This document shows positions 1 to 5,255 of a stretch of 7,475 nt of DNA, piece after piece. A program made the position numbers and the translations under genes. The notes below the pieces were generated by a model. The model was given only the letters and a program-made list of their open reading frames with translations. It was not told the origin of the DNA and did no database searches. Positions within the stretch are counted from its first letter, which is position 1, and every line of letters begins with the position of its first letter. This DNA is from Magnetospira sp. (GTDB lineage Bacteria; Pseudomonadota; Alphaproteobacteria; Rhodospirillales; Magnetospiraceae): contig JANQGL010000326.1 of NCBI GenBank assembly GCA_028277325.1, forward strand, positions 1 to 7,475. The letters are read 5' to 3'.

Positions 1-243
1 GGCAGGAATGACGGCGACGGCGCCGCGGTCGTTCAATTCGGTCCGCAGCCAGTCGGCATCGAACGCCTTGTCGCCGATGAGCGCCGCGAAGTCGAGGCCG
101 TCGATCAGCGCCTCGACGCCGACGCTGTCATGGCGCCGGCCCGGAAGGAGGACCAATCGCGCGAGATTGCCGAGCGCATCGACCAGCGCCACGATCTTGG
201 TGGTCAATCCGCCCCGCGAGCGTCCGATGGCCTGATTTTGCGT
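1..243 (-). CDS. IS5/IS427-type transposase, catalytic-core frame (OrfB), partial at left edge
   Basis: This is the continuation of the transposase in the -1 frame relative to OrfA. It reads TQNQAIGRSRGGLTTKIVAL, then VDALGNLARLVLLPGRRHDS, then IGDKAFDADWLRTELNDRG, and leaves the window after AVAVIPA. These are standard IS5-family blocks. The second catalytic Asp is in GDKAFD (codon at 70-72). The third residue, Glu, lies beyond position 1. I see no good independent start codon or ribosome binding site where the homology begins. The segment is therefore most simply made as an OrfA-OrfB fusion by -1 slippage on the G7 run at 244-250. The visible 81 codons are open with no stop, so nothing seen suggests inactivation, but the missing 3' part could still be broken. 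Confidence 0.85.
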
Positions 244-572
244 CCCCCCCTTGCGCCGGTTCCATGCCGGTGGACCTTTACGATGGTGCCGTCGACGAGC
301 GCGTACTCGAAATCCGGGTCTCCCGACAACTCGTTGAATATCCGCTCGAAAACGCCCTTCTCGGCCCATCGCCGGAAGCGTTTCCAGACCGATCCCCGGT
401 TGCCGAACCGCAGCGGCAGGTCGCGCCACGGTGCCCCGGCCCGCACGCGCCACAACACCGCTTCGAGAAAAAGGCGGTTGTCCCGGCCGGAGCGGCCGGG
501 GTCTCCCTCCTTGCCGGGCAGAAGCGGCGCAATCCGCCGCCACTGCGCGTCCGTCAACAAATCACGATCCAA
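204..572 (-). CDS. IS5/IS427-type transposase, N-terminal frame (OrfA)
   Basis: This 122-residue frame is the first half of an IS5-family DDE transposase, which cuts and joins the IS ends. Residues ~5-80 match the usual N-terminal domain (DUF4096-like), with LTDAQWRRIAPLLP, then LFLEAVLWRVRAGAPWRDLP and a WKRFRRWAEKGVF stretch. The first catalytic Asp is D94 in ALVDGTIVKVHRHG. After GARGG (residues ~106-110) the frame leaves the family consensus and stops at 204-206; the expected continuation lies in the -1 frame (1-243). The start codon is TTG at 572. No in-frame ATG lies between it and the upstream stop, and GGAGGA (578-583) sits 5 bases before it. The TTG start may itself keep expression low. 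This is a typical two-ORF IS427 layout rather than random decay, because both halves are otherwise intact. Confidence 0.88.
   Translation of the reverse strand: MDRDLLTDAQWRRIAPLLPGKEGDPGRSGRDNRLFLEAVLWRVRAGAPWRDLPLRFGNRGSVWKRFRRWAEKGVFERIFNELSGDPDFEYALVDGTIVKVHRHGTGARGGRKIRPSDARGAD
244..250 (-). promoter_or_regulatory. Probable -1 programmed frameshift site (G7) in the transposase
   Basis: On the minus strand the OrfA codons here are AGG GGG GGA. The heptamer G GGG GGA fits the X-XXY-YYZ slippery pattern: both tRNAs could re-pair one base back on GGG GGG, and the next codon would be ACG. Reading through this way gives GARGG-TQNQAIGRSRGG, the uninterrupted family consensus. Programmed frameshifting is established for several IS families. 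Its use here is inferred from the sequence. Confidence 0.7.
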
Positions 573-577
573 GGCGA

Positions 578-583
578 TCCTCC
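578..583 (-). promoter_or_regulatory. Ribosome binding site fixing the TTG start of the transposase
   Basis: On the minus strand GGAGGA lies five bases upstream of the TTG at 572-570. The upstream in-frame stop (TGA at 600-602) and the absence of an ATG in between leave TTG as the only sensible start. This is seen directly in the sequence. Confidence 0.7.
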
Positions 584-673
584 ATTTTCCAGCCTTGAAT
601 CAAATTTCGGCCGCCAACACCAGACTCGTTTCAGGACCCAAGCACACAAAAGGACTCGCCTTGCGCGAACCGC

Positions 674-689
674 GCGTCGATATCGACGC
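674..689. repeat. Perfect 16-bp palindrome in the IS leader
   Basis: GCGTCGATATCGACGC is its own reverse complement. It overlaps a second small inverted repeat, GCGCG-AAC-CGCGC at 663-675. Both lie inside the IS, between its putative terminus (~716) and the transposase start (572). Such a site could bind a dimeric protein (transposase or host regulator) or form a hairpin in the leader RNA. No function can be assigned from sequence alone. Confidence 0.5.
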
Positions 690-720
690 CAGACCCTCGG
701 TGAATGTCTACAGGCCCTAG

Positions 721-768
721 TGGTCTGATCGTGACGCTTGGTTCCCAAGCGTTACGTGAATCAGACCA
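721..768. repeat. 48-bp imperfect inverted repeat at the IS boundary (possible terminator or element end)
   Basis: Outer arms TGGTCTGAT (721-729) and ATCAGACCA (760-768) are perfectly complementary. Inner arms ACGCTTGG (734-741) and CCAAGCGT (745-752) are also perfect around a 3-base loop. The arms are joined by three further pairs, one mismatch and a 3-base bulge, giving about 20 pairs in all. It lies downstream of the minus-strand operon, so it could act as a transcription terminator, but no T-run follows on the minus strand, where CTAG and the IS come next. It could equally be a dispersed palindromic repeat or a remnant of another mobile element. Confidence 0.65.
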
Positions 769-878
769 AGCGGCGGCCAGGGCGTCCACCTCGTCCCGCG
801 CGAACGGCACCCGGCGGCCCGGGTCGCAGGCGCAGGCGAGGCCGGAGATCAGCCGGGCCATGGCCGGGCCGGGGTCGG

Positions 879-2348
879 TCAGCCGGCGTAGTCGTGCAGC
901 ACAATGTCCTTGGCGCGGCGGCAGATCTCGCGGCCGTAGTCGGTCCACAGGCCCTGACCCCAGTAGCGGTAGCAACTGGTCTGCGAGCACATCAGGTGGA
1001 ACAGGGCATTGCGATAGCGGTGCTCGTCGGCCGGCATGCCGCGCGCCAGGACGTGCTCGTTGAACGCCGCGCTGGCCTCCTCCATCGGGCCGAGCACGTT
1101 CTCGTAGCCGTTGACCCAGGACAGGTCGTTGGTCCACGAGCCGCCCTCCATGTGGAACCGATGGTCGGCCTGCTTGGACTCGGCGATCACCGCGGCCAGC
1201 CGCTCCGGGCCGTCGCCCGGTTTCATGCGGTCCCAGATCGCCTTCTGGAAGATCGGCTGCAGGGCCGGCAGGTCGTCCTCGCCGATGCCGAGCGACGCCA
1301 GGTACTCCAGATACTCGGACACGTTGACCATCGGCACCTCGCTGCCGGCGCTTTCGCGGGCCGCCTCCATGAACTTGTCCGGGAACTCGTTCATCATCAC
1401 GCCGCCGTTCTCGCCGTCGGCGATCTGGGTGACGATCGGCGGCACGCGGTGGCCGGCCAGCTCCCAGCGGTCCAGGCCCTTGGCCTCGTAATAGGGCTGC
1501 ATCTGGGCGACCAGCTTGGTGTCCGAGCCCTGGGTCTTGAGCACCGCGACGATGGACACCGTCTCGCCCTGCGAATTGGTGCACACCAGACGGTGCGGCA
1601 GGTGCTTGGCCTCCGGGCCCCACCCGTTCTCCGGGCGCTCCACGGTGTGCTCCTGGACCAGCACCCACCGGTAGCCGCAGTCCTTCAGGGTCTTGATGAA
1701 CTCGTAGGCGACGTCGGGATGGTTGGGCAGCGCCATTTCCGACGGCGAGAAGCCGCGCACCCGCTTCAGGGCGTCGAGCCCGAACAGGGCCGCGAAGTGG
1801 TGCTGCCAGGCGATCACGTGCAGCCGGAAGTCCTGCACCGGGGTGGACGGCGCCACGGCATGGCCCCAGGGCATGCCCAGCCATTCGACGCAACGGTTGT
1901 AGGCCGGATCGGCGGTGACCGCCTTGAGCGCGTCGAGCACGTCGTCGGCGCCCATCTGGCGCAGGCCGTGGAACAGGGTGCCCGAGTATTCGAGCATGAT
2001 GCGCGGGTTCTTGCCTTCGCCGACCAGTTGCGGGATGAACTCGCCCATCCGCTTGTAGCACCAGCGGAACACCGGGGCGTTGTGGTTGTCGCCGATGCCC
2101 TGGTTTTCGTCCATGTGCTGCAGGTTGCCGATGATCGTCGCGGCGGCGAGGTCGGATCCGCCGGCCGGGATCAGCGGCTGATGCATGTGCAGGGCGTTGG
2201 CGAAGCAGGCCTTGACGCGTCCGAAATCGATATGGCTGCCGGGCAGAAGGGCCGTATCGCGGCGGCTTTCGGCGATCGCCGCGGCGATCAGGTCCTCGCG
2301 CCCGGCGATGTTCGGCAGGCCGTCGACGTATTCGGGAAGGTCGGTCAT
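879..2348 (-). CDS. Glycoside hydrolase family 57 protein (alpha-glucan-active), 489 aa
   Basis: This is a GH57-type enzyme, a retaining glycosidase family that includes alpha-amylases, 4-alpha-glucanotransferases and branching enzymes. The exact reaction cannot be read from sequence. It is predicted cytoplasmic, as no signal peptide is visible. Visible motifs: HMHQP (residues 54-58, first conserved GH57 region); GFSPSE with E204 as the likely nucleophile; IADGENGG with D311 as the likely general acid; and near the C-terminus CSQTSCYRYWG (454-464). The nucleophile block is unusual in having Ser where relatives commonly have Trp (GxWxPE). An N-terminal extension of ~50 residues precedes the HQP motif. 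The ATG start overlaps the glgA stop (ATGA, 2345-2348), and GGAGGA at 2357-2362 is 8 bases upstream, so it is very probably translationally coupled to glgA. It shares the catalytic and C-terminal signatures with the first operon gene (3884-5071) but is about 95 residues longer. The family call is firm; substrate and product are inferred from context. Confidence 0.9.
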   Translation of the reverse strand: MTDLPEYVDGLPNIAGREDLIAAAIAESRRDTALLPGSHIDFGRVKACFANALHMHQPLIPAGGSDLAAATIIGNLQHMDENQGIGDNHNAPVFRWCYKRMGEFIPQLVGEGKNPRIMLEYSGTLFHGLRQMGADDVLDALKAVTADPAYNRCVEWLGMPWGHAVAPSTPVQDFRLHVIAWQHHFAALFGLDALKRVRGFSPSEMALPNHPDVAYEFIKTLKDCGYRWVLVQEHTVERPENGWGPEAKHLPHRLVCTNSQGETVSIVAVLKTQGSDTKLVAQMQPYYEAKGLDRWELAGHRVPPIVTQIADGENGGVMMNEFPDKFMEAARESAGSEVPMVNVSEYLEYLASLGIGEDDLPALQPIFQKAIWDRMKPGDGPERLAAVIAESKQADHRFHMEGGSWTNDLSWVNGYENVLGPMEEASAAFNEHVLARGMPADEHRYRNALFHLMCSQTSCYRYWGQGLWTDYGREICRRAKDIVLHDYAG

Positions 2349-3844
2349 GGTGCGGTTCCTCCGTCGGGGGGCGACTTCACCCGGATGTAGTCATAGATGT
2401 CGGCGTAGTGGCGGGCCGGCTGTCGCCACGACAAATCGCGCGCCATGCCGTTCTCGATCATCCAGCGGAAGCCCTTGGGGAAATGATTCCACAGGCCGAT
2501 GGCCCGGTTGAGGGCGGATTCCAGGCCCTGGGTGTCGGACGAATGGAACACGAAGCCGTTGCGCTCCTCCTGCGGCCGGTCGGAATAGTCCCAATCGACC
2601 ACCGTGTCGGCGAGGCCGCCCACCGAGCGCACGACGGGCGCGGTGCCGTAGCGCAGGGCGATCATCTGGGTCAGCCCGCAGGGCTCGAACACGCTCGGCA
2701 CCACGATCATGTCGGCGCCGGCGTAGATGAGGCGGGCCAGCGGCTCGTCGAACGTCAGTTCCAGGTGACAGTCCTCGTTGTCGTTGACCTGCCGCTTGAG
2801 GTCCCAGAACCGGGCGTTGATGTCCGGGTCCGGGCTGCTGCCCAGGAGCACGAACTGGGCGCCGTGGGCGAGGCCGTGGGCCAGGGCGTGGCGGATCAGG
2901 TGGATGCCCTTTTGCGAATCCAGCCGGCCGACGTAGGCGATGATCGGCTTGAACCCGTCGCGCAGCAGGAACCGCTCGCGCAGCGCCGCCTTGTTGGCGT
3001 ACTTGCCGTCCAGGCTGTCGCGGTCGTAGTTGGCCGCCAGATGCGGATCGGTGGCCGGGTTCCAGGCGTCGTACTCGATGCCGTTGAGGATGCCGCCGAA
3101 GCGGCCCTGGTGGATGTGCAGGAGGTGGCCGAGGCCGAACCCCTGGTCGGTGTGACGGACCTCCCAGGCGTGGCGGGGCGATACCGTCACCGTGAAATTG
3201 GAATACACGATCCCGCCCTTGAGGAAGTTGAGCCAGGACCGGTTCATCTGGTCGCCCATCCGTTCCTGGTCGTAGAAGTGGTCCGGCCGGTGCAGGCCGG
3301 TGGCGCGCAGGATCTCGCCGTCGGCCGAGCCCTGATGCATGAAGTTGTGCACGGTCAGGCACACCCGCAGGTCCTTGAGGCCGGCCCCGGCGTAGATCTC
3401 GTAGAGCAGCACCGGCAGCAGCGCGCACTGCCAGTCGTGGGCGTGCAGGACGTCGGGGCGCCGTCCGGAGTCCAGCAGGTATTGCAGCACCGCCTTGCAG
3501 AAGAACGCCCAGCGATAGGGCTCGTCGCGGTAGCCGTAGAAGCCGCCGCGGTTGAAATAGGCGTCGTCGGAGTGGGAATCGAGGAACAGGCAGCGGCGGC
3601 CGTCGACCCGTCCCGCCATCACGCTGCAGTGGACCGCCCCGTCGCACCAGGGCACCCAGAGGTCCTCCATCTCGGTGCTCAGGTCGTCGATCCGGTCGTA
3701 ATGCATGCAGTCGTACTTGGGCAGGATGATCTCCACCCGGTGGTCCTGCGCCATCAGTTCGCCGCTCAATCCATGCACCACGTCGGCGAGTCCCCCGACC
3801 TTGGCGATCGGGGCGCATTCGGAGGCGGCCATGACGATGTCCAT
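2345..3844 (-). CDS. glgA: Glycogen/starch synthase, GT5 family
   Basis: This enzyme transfers glucose from a nucleotide sugar (ADP-glucose in most bacteria) to the non-reducing end of alpha-1,4-glucan, in the cytoplasm. The 499-residue protein has the full GT-B fold layout. The N-terminal synthase domain has ASECAPIAKVGGLADVV (K15 of KxGGLADV binds the sugar nucleotide), HAHDWQ at 134-139 and TVHNFMHQG. The linker carries NGIEYDAWNP (254-263). The C-terminal domain has GRLDSQKG (306-313, with R307 and K312), the catalytic-site loop FEPCGLTQ (386-393, E387) and GGLADTVVD. Length is normal for bacterial GlgA. I prefer the ATG at 3844: family N-termini begin at this point, and GAGGA (3855-3859) lies 10 bases upstream. 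An in-frame ATG at 3865 would add seven residues but has no ribosome binding site. It lies 39 bases after the upstream GH57 gene and overlaps the next one by ATGA, so it is the middle gene of a three-gene operon. glgC and glgB are not in this window. Confidence 0.95.
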   Translation of the reverse strand: MDIVMAASECAPIAKVGGLADVVHGLSGELMAQDHRVEIILPKYDCMHYDRIDDLSTEMEDLWVPWCDGAVHCSVMAGRVDGRRCLFLDSHSDDAYFNRGGFYGYRDEPYRWAFFCKAVLQYLLDSGRRPDVLHAHDWQCALLPVLLYEIYAGAGLKDLRVCLTVHNFMHQGSADGEILRATGLHRPDHFYDQERMGDQMNRSWLNFLKGGIVYSNFTVTVSPRHAWEVRHTDQGFGLGHLLHIHQGRFGGILNGIEYDAWNPATDPHLAANYDRDSLDGKYANKAALRERFLLRDGFKPIIAYVGRLDSQKGIHLIRHALAHGLAHGAQFVLLGSSPDPDINARFWDLKRQVNDNEDCHLELTFDEPLARLIYAGADMIVVPSVFEPCGLTQMIALRYGTAPVVRSVGGLADTVVDWDYSDRPQEERNGFVFHSSDTQGLESALNRAIGLWNHFPKGFRWMIENGMARDLSWRQPARHYADIYDYIRVKSPPDGGTAP

Positions 3845-3883
3845 TGGGTGGCGTTCCTCGGGCATGCGGCGGGGCGCGGTGGG

Positions 3884-5071
3884 TCAGCCGATCAGGTCGC
3901 GCGCCTTCTCGGCGTGGAGCAGGGCCTGGTCCAGGTCGGTATGGACCCGGTCGACCCAGGCCTCGCCCCAGTAGATGTTGCAGCTCGTCTCACCCCTGAG
4001 CAGGTGCCACAGGGCGCTTTCCAGCTCGCGACCGGCCGCCGGGTCGGCGGCGTCGCGCGCGGCGAGTTCGGTCCGCAGGTCGTGGATCGTCGCGCTGACC
4101 TCGGGCAGCCGCGCGAGGGCGTCCCTCTGGGTCCGCGATCCGGTCCATTGCAGGAAGTCGTTGCCGCGGTGCCAGCCGGTGTTCCAGGCCCCGGTGCGCA
4201 CCGTGACCTCGCCGTGCGCCCCGTGGCGGTCCAGGTAATCGCCGATGAAGGTGGGGTGCACCGGGCCCTTCTGATGGCGCGCCGAGTCCAGGAGTTCGGC
4301 GTAGAAGGCGCCCCAGAAGTTGGCCTGCCAGGTGGTGTTGCGGAACCAGCCGCCGTTGTCGCCGTCGGTCGCGGTGACCACCAGGGGCTCGAACTCGCAC
4401 CACTTGGTGCGCTCCGCCAGCTCGGTCTCGAACCAGCCGTGGCCCATGCCCGATTCCTGGGCGTCCGACAGCTCGCGGTCGCGCACCACCACGATGATCT
4501 CGTCGTCGCCGTGGCGCGCGACGTGCGGCCGGTAGCGGCGTTCCTGCCAGGTCATCTCGCCGGACACCGGCTCCACGTAGTCGCTGTCGACCAGCACGTA
4601 GCGGTAGCCCAGGGTCTTGAGCAGCGGGATCAGCTCCATGGTGAAGCCCATTTCCGGCGGCCAGAAGCCGGAGAACCGGCTGCGCCAGAACAGGTGGCCG
4701 GCGATGCCCTGCCAGCGGCTCAGGTGTTCCGGCCGGTCGGCCTCCGGGATCAGCGGCAGCACCGGGTGATAGTAGCCGGTGCCCAGGATGTCGATGATGC
4801 GGGTGTTCTGCAGGTGCCAGAGCAGGGTGCCGCAGTCGACGACCCCGTAGACCCGTTCCTGGAACGCCGGGTCGGACAGCGCTTCGAGCAGGGTGCCGGA
4901 CATCGCCAGGTGGACCCGCCCCACGTCCTCCCAGCCCCACAGGGCACGCGGGATGCGATCGATCGCGAACAGGATCTCGCGCGCCTCCCACGGCGCCTCG
5001 TCGAGCAGGTGATCCAGATTGCCCGTCGGTTGGTGCAGGTTGAGCACCAGGGCGTGGTGGATGGTGGTCAT
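3884..5071 (-). CDS. Glycoside hydrolase family 57 protein (short form), 395 aa, first gene of operon
   Basis: This GH57-type protein probably hydrolyses or rearranges alpha-glucan. Visible motifs: VLNLHQP (residues 9-15); GTGYYHPVLPLIP (97-109); SGFWPPEMGF with E140 as the likely nucleophile; ATDGDNGGWF with D236 as the likely general acid; and ETSCNIYWGEAW (361-372), which parallels the other GH57 protein of the operon. No signal peptide or membrane segment is seen. The open frame extends to 5212, but the extra 47 residues are low-complexity and Arg-rich and run across a good promoter. The ATG at 5071, where the family homology starts and where AGAGGA (5076-5081) lies 4 bases upstream, is the likely start. 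Amylase, glucanotransferase and branching functions all remain possible. The tight link to glgA (39 bases) favours a role in making or trimming glycogen. Confidence 0.9.
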   Translation of the reverse strand: MTTIHHALVLNLHQPTGNLDHLLDEAPWEAREILFAIDRIPRALWGWEDVGRVHLAMSGTLLEALSDPAFQERVYGVVDCGTLLWHLQNTRIIDILGTGYYHPVLPLIPEADRPEHLSRWQGIAGHLFWRSRFSGFWPPEMGFTMELIPLLKTLGYRYVLVDSDYVEPVSGEMTWQERRYRPHVARHGDDEIIVVVRDRELSDAQESGMGHGWFETELAERTKWCEFEPLVVTATDGDNGGWFRNTTWQANFWGAFYAELLDSARHQKGPVHPTFIGDYLDRHGAHGEVTVRTGAWNTGWHRGNDFLQWTGSRTQRDALARLPEVSATIHDLRTELAARDAADPAAGRELESALWHLLRGETSCNIYWGEAWVDRVHTDLDQALLHAEKARDLIG

Positions 5072-5134
5072 GCCGTCCTCTGGGCCGGGGCGGAAACCGT
5101 CGCCGCCGCGCGTCGCCACGGATTGGATGACTCC

Positions 5135-5163
5135 ATTGTCTCCCCAAGGCGGCGCGAATTCAA
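5135..5163 (-). promoter_or_regulatory. Putative sigma70-type promoter of the GH57-glgA-GH57 operon
   Basis: On the minus strand TTGAAT (5163-5158) and GACAAT (5140-5135) are separated by exactly 17 bases. Each matches the sigma70 consensus at 4 of 6 positions. Transcription would start near 5128 and leave a leader of about 57 bases before the ATG at 5071. This supports 5071 rather than 5212 as the start of the first gene. It is predicted by eye only, and no operator or riboswitch could be recognised in the leader. Confidence 0.45.
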
Positions 5164-5243
5164 GACGGGCGTCTAGGTTGAGACGGCGGCGCGTTCTCCG
5201 CGCGACCGCCAAACGGGATGTGCCATCGCCCGGCCGAATGTCC

Positions 5244-5255
5244 TATAAGGGAGCG
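5244..5255 (+). promoter_or_regulatory. -10-like hexamer and close ribosome binding site before the helicase gene
   Basis: TATAAG (5244-5249) matches the -10 consensus at 5 of 6 positions. GTGCCA at 5220-5225 is a weak -35 candidate with an 18-base spacer. A transcript from this promoter would begin at or next to the ATG (5256), giving a leaderless mRNA. AGGGAG (5248-5253) also resembles a Shine-Dalgarno sequence but sits only 2 bases from the ATG and overlaps the hexamer. The two readings are alternatives, and a promoter further upstream is possible. Confidence 0.3.

Larger units (their letters stand above)
1..720 (-). mobile_element. IS5-family (IS427-like) insertion sequence, partial, 5' end inside window
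   Basis: A two-frame transposase of IS5/IS427 type occupies 1-572 on the minus strand, preceded by a 5' leader without a gene (573 to ~716). The element continues past position 1, so its far terminus, the target duplication and the catalytic Glu are not visible. The promoter-proximal end is inferred at about 716-720. There the minus strand reads CTAG followed by GGCCTGTAGACATTCACC, which looks like a terminal inverted repeat next to a 4-bp CTAG target. Some IS5-family members duplicate short TA-centred targets, which fits. Immediately outside, at 721, begins an unrelated inverted repeat. The family call from the protein is secure. The exact boundary is an inference, since only one end is present. 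Confidence 0.8.
631..861 (-). pseudogene. Truncated unidentified gene following the GH57-glgA operon, cut by the repeat/IS
   Basis: An ATG at 861-859 lies 17 bases after the stop of the second GH57 gene, on the same strand, as expected for the next operon member. The first ~31 codons (861-769) read MARLISGLACACDPGRR, then VPFARDEVDALAAAW, with the high-GC third positions of the neighbouring genes. From 768 onward the frame runs through the inverted repeat and then ~85 bases of IS leader before stopping at 631. The last ~45 residues are therefore element sequence, not native protein. I do not recognise the fragment. No strong ribosome binding site precedes the ATG, so translational coupling would be needed. 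The alternative is that this is chance open sequence between operon and hairpin. Confidence is low to moderate. Confidence 0.35.
5072..5255. other. Divergent intergenic region between glycogen operon and helicase gene
   Basis: These 184 bases separate the minus-strand operon from the plus-strand helicase gene. They hold the putative operon promoter (5135-5163), a TATAAG hexamer just before the helicase start (5244-5249), and a GC-rich inverted pair (GGCGG/CCGCC with an inner GCG/CGC) around 5185-5210. I see no tRNA, small RNA or known regulator motif. Confidence 0.5.

Noticed and set aside
1..720. Possible novel mobile or defence system at the left end
   Set aside because: The proteins read plainly as an IS5-family transposase, and no cargo or accessory gene is visible.
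738..2390. Plus-strand open frame of 550 codons antisense to the longer GH57 gene
   Set aside because: It opposes a clear GH57 gene, has no ribosome binding site or domain, and runs through the hairpin and the truncated gene.
3845..3865. Alternative ATG of glgA seven codons upstream
   Set aside because: No ribosome binding site precedes it, and GlgA proteins normally start at the position of the ATG at 3844. It remains possible.
2408..5176. Plus-strand open frame of 922 codons antisense to glgA and the short GH57 gene
   Set aside because: It is the mirror of two firmly identified genes on the other strand. Its Val/Ala/Gly/His/Gln-rich translation has no recognisable domain, and very long antisense frames are expected in GC-rich DNA with few stop codons.
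5072..5212. 47-residue N-terminal extension of the short GH57 protein
   Set aside because: It is Arg-rich without GH57 similarity and covers a plausible promoter. The ATG at 5071 has a ribosome binding site and begins where the family homology begins.
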